Origin: Meconema thalassinum
Taxonomy: Eukaryota > Arthropoda > Insecta > Orthoptera > Tettigoniidae
NCBI GenBank assembly: GCA_946902985.2
Contig: OX336397.1
Location: forward strand, 184,826,813-184,890,812
Direction: 5' to 3'
Length of the DNA: 64,000 nucleotides
Shown piece after piece: positions 1-11,280 of the stretch; position 1 is the first letter of the stretch; every line of letters starts with the position of its first letter. The position numbers and the translations under genes were made by a program. The notes below the pieces were generated by a model. That model saw only the letters and a list, made by a program, of their open reading frames with translations, made no database searches and was not told the DNA's origin.

Positions 1-570
1 AATAGGAATAAAGTAAAGTGAAGTTATAGGAAATATCGAGTAAGAAAGAATAAAGAAATACAAAGGTATATACAATAATGAATGAAGAATGAAGTAGCAC
101 AATGATATAATACAGAAATGAATAGGAATAAAGTAAAGTGAAGTTATAGGAAAAAGTGAGTAAGAAGGAATAATGAGATTCAAAGATATAGCCATAAAGA
201 TATAAAGAATGAAGTAGCACAATGATATAAGACAGAAATGAATAGGAGTAGAGTAAAGTGAAGTTACAGGAAAAAGTGAATAAGAAGGAATAATGAGATT
301 CAAAGATGTAGCCATAAAGAAATAAAGGATAAAGTAGCACAATGATATAGGAAGGAAAGAATAGGAATAAATTAAGGTGCAGTGATAAGAAATAATAAGT
401 AAGAAGGAATAAAGAAATACGAAGATATAGCCGATAAGGAATAAAAGTTGAAGTAGTACAAGGATTTAGGAGACAGATGAATAAGAATAAGGAAACGTGA
501 AGGTATAGAAAATAAGGACGTGTGTATAAACCAAATAGAAAGGTATACAAAGGTATAAAGAAAGTAAATA
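1..570. repeat. Degenerate 120-bp tandem repeat, about 4.7 copies
   Basis: Copies begin at 1, 121, 241, 360 and 480. Each opens with a form of AATAGGAATAAAGTAAAGTG and carries GAAGTAGCACAATGATATA near its end. The first three copies are close to each other; the fourth and fifth are more diverged and shortened by about one base. The array probably continues left of the window. It is purine-rich on this strand and codes for nothing visible. Confidence 0.9.
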
Positions 571-1343
571 ACAAATGGCCAATAATAATTAGAAATCTGT
601 GCTTTATAATCATAAATATGTATTTACTTTTCAGCGCAGGTTGAAAACCTGAGGCGCAGAAACCGGACACAGCGCACATGGTGGTGCATACTTTGCGCGC
701 ATGCATTGGGAGTAGCTCCATTTTGGGCGCTCGCCGAAACTAATAATGATAGTGATAAAATGTGATTTATTTTCTAAATGTACTGTTTCTCTATATGCCT
801 CCACAGGTTCACCCCACAAATACCGAGGGTAGATACCCTCTAAAATAATGATTTTATATGTATCTTATGGATCCCCACAGGTGGCTACGAATTATATGCA
901 CTAACAATATGTTTTTTTGTACTGCACAAATTTCCCGCCCCCACATTTCACACTCACACGGCCAATACACAGTCCCCCCCCCCCCCCCCACATAATACAT
1001 ATTTCCAGGCGCACATCCGAACCACAGTGGAGATATACCTGTGGGATATCCTCCACTGGAGGTCGGATCAACAAATAAATTTGACACCTATAATGAGAGG
1101 TGCTCTACGGCCACACAACTCGCGCCTATTCCTGTAAAGGACGAGTTGTGCAGCCAAGATGACTTCGCTCGCCCACAGGGAGCGAGTCATACAATAGCAA
1201 TATTATAGACGGATAATATATAACCTGCAGGGCATAGATAATAGTTTATGCTTAGATATTAAGTTAGAGTGCACTCGCCATAGTGTTAACAAGCATAAAA
1301 TACAATATTAACAATGATATAGTTGCGCAACGGCATAATTAAT
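571..1343. other. Gene-free AT-rich stretch
   Basis: No supported gene. There is a run of 16 C at 974-989. Short ORFs on the minus strand show no recognisable domain. Confidence 0.6.
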
Positions 1344-1495
1344 AGAATATTAATATAATTAAGAGAATTTGGTTTTGTAGAATATTAATATAATTAAGAG
1401 AATTTGTTTTTGTTTTTACAGAATATTAATATAATTAAGAGAATTTGGGTTAGTTTTTATAGAATATTGGTCTAATTAATAGAGTTTTGTTTTGT
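1344..1495. repeat. Short AT-rich tandem repeat, four copies
   Basis: The motif AGAATATTAATATAATTAAG starts at 1344, 1379 and 1420, with a diverged copy at 1461, giving spacings of 35, 41 and 41 bp. The spacer between copies is T-rich (GGTTTTG or TTTTTGTTTTTAC). Confidence 0.85.
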
Positions 1496-3288
1496 TTTTC
1501 ATACTTACAAAGGGTATGATAGCATGGAAATTTTTGGAAAATATTTACAATTGTTGATATTATTTAGATAAAATTGCGAAGATAGGAGGATATATGGATC
1601 GTTTTGTGTTACACGTTGTTTTTTCCTTTCTATTCTTTTAAACTCCCCATTGTAAAAATGTCGTATTTCTTCCCCACAATAAAACACTTCTAAAATTTAA
1701 CCCTTAAATTACACCCTGCGACATTTATTTCATTCTTTCTATCCACTCTATCCCTTTTACACACGTGCAGGGCACGCGAGGGCAGTTTTTCATCCACACC
1801 GGAGGTACGTTAAATATATATGTATACATAGCCTCCCCCCAACCCTCGGATGTTTTTTTTCCTCTCGTGTGTTCCTGCATCCCTTTAGTTAAATGTACTG
1901 TTTTGTTTAACAATTTATTATGTCATTATATTACAAATACAATAGGGATAAATGTTATATCCCGCCAAGTAAAAGATGTATTATGAAAACAAGTAAGCTT
2001 CACGACCCATTGTTGAATTTTTTAGAACATATGTAAAGAAATATTGTTCCCCTCACCATAAATACTTACACATGATCGCTGAGGACACCCAGACGCACAA
2101 TCAATAGAAGGCACCTATACACAGCCTTCAACTTTCGACGATTACTACATCTTAATAATTTCATATCTACCCCCTGACTCTCCCCTATATTCCACGAGGC
2201 TACCAACACACGCCCTACGACGCCACCCCTACAATTACGAGCTAAATTGAAAGAAGAAAAGAAGAGAAGAACAAAAGATAGAAGAATATCAAGAGAGAAG
2301 AAGATGCCCTATTTTGCAAAAACCACCCCCACGTCTTCGTCCAGTTATCGAGGACGATAACTAACCCTACAAAGGGGGTTGTTGTACCCCTAGGGTACGC
2401 TACCCCATCCCCTAAACAAAATCTCCAACAAATCAAAATTCTAAACATTTTAATCTAAAAACCTATAAATTACAACCTATAAATTACAAGACTAATAATT
2501 AGCACATACATGAACCCAGGTAGCCTCGTAGCCCAGGCAACGACCCGGGAAAGGTTTACGACTCGGTAGGAATGTAAGGATTCCGCCGAACTAGCACACG
2601 AAACCTATAAGAACCCCGGAGGTCAAACATCCAGGATCATTCGATCACCCAGTCTGTCTTAGTGCTACCGACGTGACGAACCTCTGTTGTTGGCTGAATG
2701 GGTAAGTGTCTCAAGCGATCACTACACTCACCACCACACTACACTCACTTCCCCCTGTGCTTGGACTGTAATTATTTTTATTGATTATCATTTGAACTGC
2801 TATTTGCCAGTGTACCTCAAGATCGAGGTACACATTAAATTCAGAAACACTAGAAGCCACTGGTCTTATTCTTTTATTTATTTAGCTAAAAGGATCCTAC
2901 CCTATTAGATTCCCCTTTAGGTAGGACTTAGAATTAGCCTTACTGTTTATTTGTTTAATTGCTTCTTGTCGTCAGCTGAGCGATATTGCTCAACGCTGAC
3001 ACTAGCGGATTTCCCGTTAGCTCGCCTGCCCACGACTCGCAGTAGACCGCGTGACGCAGCTGTTGAGCACAGAGTAATAACTTAATTGCCTTTCTAAACT
3101 ACCCCCTCACCTAGAACTACCCCGTCAAGCAGTACATTGGGGAGTTCTCCTTGCTGATCGCACTGTCGATCCCAGTTCTCTAAATACTCCCTACCTCTTA
3201 CAGCATCTGCCAAGCTCGCCCCCTATTTAGACTAATTTCATCCCTTAGATTAATTATTTTTACAGGCCTCCCTAACAGGAACCTTACA
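1496..3288. other. Gene-free stretch
   Basis: No supported gene, RNA or element was seen. The ORFs here are short, lack recognisable motifs and look random. Confidence 0.5.
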
Positions 3289-4347
3289 ATATCAGTTTCT
3301 TGTGGACACGATAACTGCTGTAATTTTGCACCAATCACTTAGAATTTTTTACATAATATGTATCCCTATAAAATCTCGGTCGAGTTCGTTAATGGGCAAA
3401 ATCGGTCGAAGGGGGGTAAAATGGGGGGCTTTTTTCGAAAAAGTGAAATTTCTCTATATCTCTCTTAATATGTGAAATATCGAATCCCTTCAAAGTTCAT
3501 ATTATGTGTCGGATAAGTGCCAAAAATATATGTTCAAAAAGATTTTTGATAGCACCAACCATTGACCAATGGGGTGGAAAAAAGTGGGTTTTTCGGGAAA
3601 CATTAATCATATCACTCTTAATAGGCACAATATCGAAACCGTACAAAATGGACGATATTCCCCTAATAGTCACCTAAAACTTTTGTCTGAAATAATTTTT
3701 GATGCAACCCACCATTACGCCAAGGGATGAGAAAAATGATTTCTAATTTAGAAGTAAATGCCAAGAGCCATCACAGGTTACCGTGACAACTCTTCTAAAT
3801 TGATGAGGGATGAGGTATCAGAGGTTGCCATGACTACGAGATCACATTCAGTTTTCCATCTGACTATGTGGGAAGCGGCTTCGGTGACGTAGCCTAGCTG
3901 GTAGCATGCTGAACTTCTATGCCCAAGGTTGTGGTTTCAAAGCCGGCCGAAGCGCTGAAAATCCTTTAGTATGCTTTCCTTCAGAGGGGAAGTCCAACGT
4001 TCGTTGCAAGTTACTGGTTGCGGTGGCATCTAGTAGCCAAGTTCACAGCTAGATGTCGTCCACGGTATATTCGGTACCAACATTAGGAAATACTACTTGA
4101 AATTGACCGTCTGCAGTCCTTACCTGAATTACAGACTAATACAGCCATCACAATTAACACCGTTTATTAGACAGATTCTACACACACCCAAAGTACACGG
4201 GGTTACATGACCGCGTAGTCGCAGCCCTAAACTGAGGAATCAACCAACATCTCTGCGGGAGATAAAATTTGGCGTGAAGAAGTAACAGACTGTTAGATAG
4301 TTACACATCAGTTCCAAACCTTGCATAAGGACGTTTGAGCACAAGTA
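3289..4347 (+). repeat. Left inverted arm, segment A
   Basis: This segment is the reverse complement of about 16990-18264. The match starts at ATATCAGTTTCTTGTGGACA, pairs with the sequence ending at 18264, and continues to the block around CCTTGCATAAGGAC. Substitutions and small indels are scattered throughout. The distal half (about 3875-4260) is a tRNA-headed SINE. No target-site duplication is obvious outside the arms. Confidence 0.85.
3875..4260 (+). mobile_element. tRNA-derived SINE (GGTGGCGTAG family), within arm A
   Basis: The head reads TTCGGTGACGTAGCCTAGCT and is followed by TGCTGAACTTCTATGCCCAAG and a degraded B box (TTGTGGTTTCAAAGCC). The body ends with GTACACGGGGTTACATGACC and a segment containing CTAAACTGAGGAA. 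Related copies lie at about 17110-17690 (minus strand), 35225-35480 (partial) and 41433-41960. Confidence 0.75.
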
Positions 4348-5873
4348 TAACAAGTAGTTCCGTGAAGAACTATACAGCCTATTTTCATATATCCTACTTA
4401 TGTTAATTGCCACTATCAACATACACAATTTCAGTTTGATTGCTCTGTAATAGATTCGTAGATATTGAAAACCGACTAAATATTTCGGATGGTCACCATG
4501 TTGGATTTTATATATGTAGGTCCTAGAGTTATGTATTGTTACATGCAGATTATTGTGTACGTGTAGTATTCAAACTTCAATCGCATAATTAGGACACAAG
4601 AAGTAACAAGGAGATTTGAAAATTTCGCACAGCTGCCATCTTGAGGTTATGGAAACAATTGAAATAAATTAGATGCCAGTGGATTACCATTCGTATAAGG
4701 ATTTACTGTACCATGTTTCACTGTACACGGATGGTTAAATTGCGAGAAACGTCCATGTGAATATTTATACTTCGCGTCGCCGCCATGTTGGATTTGTGAT
4801 CACCAGTTTATTTAAAGACCTATAGGTGAACTTAAGTTCATAACCCCTATGAACATTAAAAAATTCTGTTTGATTGCTATAATAGATTCGTAGATATTCA
4901 GAGCCGTCTAAATATTTCGGATGGTCGCCATGTTGTATTGTTAAATGTGTAGGCCATAGAGTCATGTACCATTAAAGGAAAATTATTGCGTAGGTTCATT
5001 ATTCAAACTTTACTTCGATCGCATGACTACATCACAAGAAATAAAAACTTAATTTTAAATTTCGCACAGCCGCCATCTTGAGGTTATGTAAACAATTGAA
5101 CTAAATTAGATACCAGTGCATTACAATGTGTATAAATATTTCCTGTGCCAGATTTCAGTGTGCTTGGAACATTAAATCGCGAGAAAGCTCTATTTAAAAT
5201 TTTCAAATTCGCTTGGCCGCCATGTTCGTTTTGTAGTTAACCGGTTTTTGAAAGTCTGATAGGTGGACTTCCTGTAGTGCCTTTTATCTCCGTACAACAT
5301 TTCAGGGAGATACCGCAAATAGTTTCAGAGATATAGAATGCCGGTGAAATATTTCGCACATCCGCCATCTTGTGGTTATGTAAACAATTGAACGAAGTTA
5401 GATGTCGGTGCATTACAATGTTTATAAACATATACTGTACCAAGTTCCATTGCGTTTGGTTGGTTAAATGGCGAGAAACGTCTATTTAAAAGTCGCAACT
5501 TCGCTTGGCCGCCATGTTGGTTTTGTTGTTACCAGGATTCCAAAGGTCACATAAGTGAACTTATAGTAGTTCCCTTAATCACCATTCACAATGTCAGGGT
5601 AATATCGGTAATAGTTTCGGAGATATTGAATGCTGGTGAAATATTTCGCACAGCCGCCACGTTGGATTGGTGAGTCATAACAAGATTTGAAGGGCACGGT
5701 CGGGGTCGCCCAGAATAGTGCTATAAACTTACCGACTTTCATTGAAATCACCCGAGCCGTTTAGATTTTGTTAGGGGGGGGGGGCACACACGCGAATCAC
5801 ACACGCACACACACACGGACAAAAGGTGATCTCATAAGCCTATTTTTTCAAAATTGAAAATAGGCTAAAAATG
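4348..5873 (+). mobile_element. 1.5-kb repeat element B (left copy) with phased GCCAT motifs
   Basis: The block runs from AACAAGTAGTTCCGTGAAGA to a terminal palindrome (AGCCTATTTT ... AAAATAGGCT) and matches the reverse complement of about 14690-16188. In the left arm it separates segments A and C, which are contiguous in the right arm, so B behaves as a discrete inserted element. It is built from diverged ~292-bp units, each holding two motif types: CAGCCGCCATCTTGAGGTTA and TTGGCCGCCATGTTGG. There is no open reading frame of note. A CA-rich microsatellite lies near the end (5788-5818). Confidence 0.8.
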
Positions 5874-6092
5874 GACCCCAAATGACAAGAAGGTTACCGT
5901 CCCCGTAAGACAATAAAATGTTAAAAGAAAGAAAAGTTAATTGAGCTCCAACTACATTGTAAAATACTTTCTCGCAATAAATGAGGTTTGATCCTTCTTC
6001 GAAAACCCGCATATTTTGCCTATTATAGCCTATCCCCTAGTTTGCCCGGTGAAATCTACCTCCGCCTTCCGGCGTGCCGAGAGGATTTTTTT
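5874..6092 (+). repeat. Left inverted arm, segment C
   Basis: It matches the reverse complement of about 16742-16985. Shared landmarks are GACAAGAAGGTTACCGTCCC at the outer side and GCCTTCCGGCGTGCCGAGAG at the inner side. The match stops in a T run at 6092. Confidence 0.8.
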
Positions 6093-6803
6093 TTCTGGAC
6101 TAGGATTAGTTTGTGCGTGCCCGCTCTCATCGATGATGTATTTTAGTCAGAGAGATTTTGGATTTTATTGAGAAGGATGAATGTCGTTGTCCTGAAATTC
6201 GTGTCTTACTCGGGCACGTGAACAATATTTTTGTTCCGTTTTAGATAAATATCAAAAACCTGACCGGTTTGTAACATTTTATAATACTTAGGTAACTTGT
6301 ACACCCTGTTGTTCTGTGCCAGTACAAATCGAGTGTTATTATGCCTACAGGCTGTACGGACATAATGCGTGTTCACATTTTATAACAATTTATTTTGCAC
6401 CCCATAAAGAGGTTAAGTGCATTGCGAGAGAAGCTTCTATCATCATTCCACCAGTGATTATACCGGTAACAAATACATACGGTACGGTACATTATTGGTA
6501 GTATTGAATGGCTCTATTTTATCTACGTTATTTTTGTGTTTTCGAAAGTGGTAGTCCACTGGTGCCTAATGTTACCTTTGTAAATAGGGTAGCCTGTTAG
6601 ATATCCTCTAGAAAAACTATCATAGGCCATGTGACACACACTTCACATTATTTAGGCCATATGGTGTTGAACATGCACTACAATTTTAAGCCCATAGCTA
6701 GGTCTAAATAGTCCCGTGTGTAATGTTTGATAAATGCACATTTCAATGGCTTATACTTATGCAAAACATGAGTCAAGAAATCTAAGCTGAATACAAAAAT
6801 GTA
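6093..6803. other. Gene-free stretch
   Basis: Nothing supported. The 61-aa ORF at 6316-6501 has no recognisable motif. Confidence 0.5.
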
Positions 6804-6842
6804 TTAAAACTCAGCAATTCTTCTAGGTTTGTGCCGTGTCTT

Positions 6843-6914
6843 GTGTGTGGTTTCGCCTAGGACACCAAGCTGGCTCATCGGCGGGCTCTTGGTGTCCCCG
6901 CCCGGACCCCCACA
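6843..6914 (-). ncRNA. Hammerhead-like motif, copy 1 (one core change)
   Basis: Read on the minus strand, the order is: stem III 5' strand, GTC (cleavage position), stem I hairpin CGGGC/GCCCG, CCGATGA, stem II GCC/GGC, GAAA, stem III 3' strand. This is the hammerhead order with helix III open (type III). The core heptamer reads CCGATGA instead of the CTGANGA consensus, a change at the normally invariant U4, so activity is doubtful. Stem III in this copy needs a three-G bulge. Confidence 0.5.
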
Positions 6915-7094
6915 GGAGTAACGAAATGCGCGCTACCACCCTTTATATAGAGTGCAACTGCACTCCTTGACTGTGAGAACTAAAAGCTCAAGCAGCCTGA
7001 ACCTCCCTATGAAGGCTTCCAAAAAGATGGTATATTGGCTTTCACGGCCGGTGAATTAAAACTCAGCAATTCTTCTAGGTTTGTGCCGTGTCTT

Positions 7095-7166
7095 GTGTGG
7101 GGTTTCGCCTAGGACACCAAGCTGGTTCATCGGCGGGCTCTTGGTGTCCCCGCCCGGACCCCCACA
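7095..7166 (-). ncRNA. Hammerhead-like motif, copy 2 (one core change)
   Basis: Same architecture as the copy 252 bp upstream. Stem III pairs better here: ACCCCACA opposes TGTGGGGGT with one bulged G. The first stem II base is changed (GATGAACC). The U4-to-C change is shared by both copies, so it predates the duplication. Confidence 0.5.
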
Positions 7167-7307
7167 GGAGTAACGAACTGCCCGGTACCACCCTTTATAT
7201 AGAGTTCAACTACACTCCTTGACTGCGAGAATTAAAAGCTCAAGCAGCCTGAACCTCCCTATGAAGGCTTCCAAAAGGATGGTATATTGGCTTTCACAGC
7301 CGGTGAA

Positions 7308-8513
7308 TTAAAACTTTATTGAGAACTTGTTTTTTAGCATTTCCATCTATACTATTTTGCTTCTACTCACCTCCACTCTCCAGCCATTGCTGTGCTCGTG
7401 TGTATTATACCTAAATACCAGTAGTGTCAATGGACACAGTTCATCCAACCACCCCCACTCTATTTCCGACTTTAGGTCTCGGGTTTCCCTGTGATTCAGA
7501 CAATGCTGGGAAAAGTTTCACGTCACTCAATGTTCAAACACATCTACAGGGGTGGTTCGGGTAACTACCAAGTTTTCTCCTTTACAACCTTTTTTATTTG
7601 AATCCTGACTTGTATGACTTTAAGAAAGGGCAGCTTTTAAGAATTAAAATAAAAAAGATGCTTAATTTCTATTATTGTGTAGCTATTTCCTTACCAGCAG
7701 TTTCAAAATACATGAGAACTGTGTGCTGCCACAGTATTCTCAATATGTTAATGGGTATGAGATGAAACCTGTCTGATTCTTCAGTGTTCAATTGAGGACC
7801 GCCTTTACCTACAAGGCCACATACTATTGTTGTAAATACATAAGCCTTACATTTATCGTAACAACATTCTATGCCTCATGTATAGAAAACTTGCTACATC
7901 TGCTTTTGATTATTCTGTGAACAGATACCTTAGGTACAATAAGGTCAAACATGTGGATTGGGTATCAGTTCAGAGCACAGCCCACAAACAAAGAGACCCA
8001 TGCTATAGCCAACTGCATCACATGCTTTAACAATACTGAAATAGATCACCAGCTGTAGCTATAGGGTGTACATCACTCGCTATAACAATACTGTAATAGA
8101 TCACCAGCTGTAACTATATGGTGTACATTCACACATTCCTTTCTTTTCTTTGTGGAAAGTATTTTCTTTGATAGTGAATGGTGGACAATATTGTGACAAC
8201 AATTTCAGGAACTATCAGGGCCTGCAGTATTAACAACTACTTCAGAATAAACATTAGATACTTTAATTGTATTTTTATTAAGTAATACATTAGCACATTT
8301 CATTTTCTTCAGTTTCTGCCTGCTTAACATTTCATATTCTCATTATTCTTTCATTTTTCATATTGCCCATTGTCCTCTGTGCTCTTGTCAGAAGTTCCTC
8401 CAAAGCTACCTGCTACAATAACTCATGTTAGAAAATAACAAGTGCTGTGTGGTGTGTACTTTAAAACAAGTGAATTCTCAGGTTGGTTTAGCATTCATTT
8501 GGCCTTAGGGCTT
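7308..8513. other. Gene-free AT-rich stretch
   Basis: No supported gene. There is a small local duplication near 8032-8130 (CAATACTGTAATAGATCACC and its near copy, with AGCTGTA and GTGTACAT). Nothing else was recognised. Confidence 0.5.
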
Positions 8514-8527
8514 AAAGTGCACTTGTT

Positions 8528-8855
8528 GAAAATCCACTGCCTGCTTCCAGCCTCCGACCGGGTCAGGAATGGAATGAATGAAGCCCCTATCTAGCGGCGA
8601 GGATATGAACTGTGCCGGCTGCCGAGGCCTGACGCACTCCTCTGGGGCAATGATTAAATGCATGACAGATGAAATGAAATGATAAGGGAGAGTGTTGCTG
8701 GAATGAAATTGTGACAGGGAAAACCGGAGTACCCGGAGAAAAACCTGTCTGCCTCCGTTTTGTCCAGCACAGATCTCACATGGAGTGACCGGGATTTGAA
8801 CCACGGACCCAGCGGTGAGAGGCCAGCGTGCTGCCGCCTTAGCCACGGAGGCTTC
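8528..8855 (-). mobile_element. tRNA-derived SINE with 14-bp target duplication
   Basis: The element is flanked by a perfect direct repeat AAAGTGCACTTGTT at 8514-8527 and 8856-8869. On the minus strand the tRNA-like head starts next to the right repeat and carries a B box (GTGGTTCAAATCCC). The body includes TTCTCCGGGTACTCCGG and ends near the left repeat. A 119-aa minus-strand ORF across it is the SINE body, not a gene. Confidence 0.9.
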
Positions 8856-8869
8856 AAAGTGCACTTGTT

Positions 8870-9727
8870 AATAATTAATAAGTTAAAGTCCAGGAAAAAA
8901 TCATGCTAAATAATTTGTTTTATTTTTATTATTGTCAGGGCATGTTTTAAGTTAATTGCTTGATAATGAGTAGCTTCTTGCTGTGTTTGATGCCGGAACT
9001 AACCAGATGCCATCAGAAGATTTCATTCCTCCCCCTTTCAATTAAATGTGGTCTGGTGTAACAAATTCCACAGAGGCTTACTGATCTTTATATCAAAATG
9101 TAGCCATAAAATAATTTGAGACTGTGGTAAACCATGCTACTGAACCATGTTGTCCATAAATAGCAATCTCAGCATACTTCCTGTAAACAGATAAGTTTGC
9201 CTTTCCACTGCGGCATGCTAAGGAGACCTAGCGTTGGACAGTACCGGTAACGGTTTTCTTTAAATTAGAAGAACAATCAATGCAGAACCCTAAATACATT
9301 ATAGAGATTTAAATTATGTAAAATTTTCTGTTTGTATGGCTAAATAGTATGTATCTCAAATAAAGTCAAACCTTCCACATACAACCAAGAGCAAGGGGCT
9401 GATGACCATGGCCGAATCCCCAAAACGAAGCAGAAACAAAAGAAGACTGCTAAATCCCTGTCAGAGATTGGTATCAAGTTGGTTTAACATGACCTGTTCT
9501 TCAGTAAGCTGTTGTAGCCCAGGCTCTTGGTTACTCATGAGCTGCCTCCGCTTCACTATAAGACCTAGGGGAGCCGCGCTTCTCATCACGTGACATCTTG
9601 CTTGTTGGTGACGTCACACGGAGGGTAGTTGGCTTGCAAGTGTAGAATGCATAGTTGCTAAAAAACGCGCGTCTAGGTAGAATAACGTAGCGGACTTGAT
9701 TTGTTTCATCGTGCCTTGTGGTTAACC
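8870..9727. other. Gene-free stretch upstream of the THAP exon
   Basis: It holds a short repeat tail at about 9391-9420 (GGGGCTGATGACCATGGCCG) of a kind found at the 3' ends of insect retroposons, also seen at about 54912. The last 150 bp before 9728 would contain the promoter or 5' UTR of the THAP exon, but no TATA box or initiator can be assigned. Confidence 0.45.
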
Positions 9728-10003
9728 ATGAGTAAAAGCAGTAAATACAAAGTTAATTGTGCTTCAGCACAATGCACTCATTGGGGAACCAAAGCCGCCG
9801 GTTTTGGAGTTATGTATCACTGGTTTCCAAAAGGAGAGTGTAGCTCAGTACATTTCCGTCCAGAAGAGTATGATCGAGATTTGAGAAATGAACTTTTGAG
9901 ATTACCACAGAGAAAAATATTGCGTGCGGATGCTGATCCGTCTATTACAGTTCCCGGCTCAAGCTACAGCCCAAGCACCGTCACGGACCAAATTGCAGAA
10001 CAG
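9728..10003 (+). CDS. THAP-domain exon with internal deletion (92 codons)
   Basis: The ATG at 9728 follows TTAACC and opens an uninterrupted frame of 92 codons ending at CAG|GTATTT, a plausible splice donor in phase 0. The N-terminus shows a THAP (C2CH zinc finger) pattern: a Cys pair about residues 11-16, FPK about residues 33-35, then CSSVHF, which resembles the C-x2-H-F end of the domain with one extra residue. In THAP proteins FPK is followed by roughly 25-30 residues, including an invariant Trp, before that CxxHF; here only two residues intervene. The zinc fold is therefore probably lost. Exons at 11530 and 13788 continue the same frame. The same strand downstream carries the matching P-element/THAP9 transposase domains, so this may be the first exon of a P-like transposase, or a host gene derived from one. 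Confidence 0.65.
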
Positions 10004-10284
10004 GTATTTGTTTAATTATTGAGTGTGCGAGTAATTTCATTTGGTTAAATAATTTTGTTTATCGGTATTTGAAGCAATCTATTATCTTAAAGGAAGCCAC
10101 AGTACTTAATTGATGCAGCATAAAGAGATGCGATTCTCTAGAATTCAATGCAATTACGGAAGTCTTATTATTTGTTATTTTACAATTTAGATTTCATTCT
10201 CGTAATGCTGTAGAAATCATAAAATCCAACTCTTATTTACACTCTACAAGTGATCAGTGGCAGTGAAAAGCGCCATGAAGTAGG

Positions 10285-11280
10285 AGCGTGAGGAAACGGA
10301 CACTATCGACTTTGGAGACTTTGTCACCTAAAAACGGGAACTTGATCGGGGAACTAACACTGAATCGCTGCAGAATGATGAAACCATACAAATCCGAAAA
10401 CGAGGTTTTGGAAAATATAAATGTGGATTTAATACGAAAGAAAGCGGCTCTAAGAAAGTTCAAAATCCCTAACCCAAAATCATTTCGGCGAAAGTACACA
10501 TGGGTGCTCTTAGAAGGGAGATAGTAAAAGTTCTCTCCAATTGTTTTACTGCAGGGCAGATTCGAAGTTTATTAAGAGATAAAAAGAGTGTGAAATGGTC
10601 TTCAGAGGATATAGCAAATGCCCTCGCACTAAGATCACTTTCGAAGAAAGCATACGTATATTTGAGAAAATGTAACATTCCACAACCAATGCTGTACAAC
10701 TTTGTCCGTTAAAAGCCAGAGTAGCAAATTACAAGGAATCAGGGAAAATTGCAGTTTTGTCGTTTGATGAAATGAATATTCACGGCCATATATCCACAGA
10801 TATCGGATATCGTTCATCAGACGATCGCATATTAGGGCCCCACAGTAACGCCTAGGTAGCTATGGTCCAAGGGCCGTTTGCTAAATGGAAGCAGCCTCCT
10901 TTCTATGACTTCGATATGATAATGACTGCAGAGTTGTTACAAAACGTTATTAGCCATCTTGAGGGTAGCGCCATTTGTATTGTCGCAGTAGCTAGTGATA
11001 TGGGATGGAAAAACACTGAAATCTGGAAGGAACTACATGTTATCAGTATTAAAAGATTTTCAGCAATCCAGTGGACAGGAACAGAAATGTGTGGGTTTTC
11101 TGTGATGTACCACATCTGTTGAAATTTTGAAGAAGTCACTTTCTAGATGAAGGTTTTGTGTTAGACGATGGCTCAGAACTTCAGAAGAAGATGATAGAAG
11201 ACCTATTAGAGACTCAAAAGGGGAACATATATGTGAAACTAGTCATTTCTTTGCAGGACTATAGAGACCATCATTGCTAA
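10285..11280 (+). pseudogene. Decayed P-element/THAP9-type transposase
   Basis: Reading through frameshifts and stops, the plus strand shows P-element transposase landmarks in order. A helix-turn-helix region at 10500-10712 includes FTAGQIRSLL, VKWSSEDIANALALRSLS and KAYVYLRK. An RNase H-like region follows with LSFDEMNIHG (first catalytic Asp) near 10757-10790, then FAKWKQPPFYDFD near 10876-10915 and VASDMGWKNTEIWKELHV near 10987-11040 (second catalytic Asp). There is an in-frame stop near 10854 and the frame closes at 11119. The C-terminal part with the catalytic Glu is absent. No P-type 31-bp terminal repeats were recognised. It is a relic, but the family call is firm. Confidence 0.85.

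Larger units (their letters stand above)
6804..7307 (-). repeat. Two-copy 252-bp tandem repeat, retrozyme- or Penelope-like
   Basis: Copies run 6804-7055 and 7056-7307, and ATTAAAACT recurs at the left edge, the junction and the right edge. The two copies are nearly identical. The minus strand of each carries a hammerhead-like motif, listed separately. The arrangement resembles the tandem pseudo-LTRs of Penelope-like elements or the tandem monomers of retrozymes. No reverse transcriptase is present. The element name is an inference from this structure. Confidence 0.65.

Noticed and set aside
8505..8864. 119-codon minus-strand ORF as a gene
   Set aside because: It coincides with a SINE bounded by a 14-bp target duplication.
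9391..9420. Hammerhead core (CTGATGA followed by CCGAA)
   Set aside because: GAAA is replaced by GAAT, stems do not form, and the sequence is a common retroposon tail.
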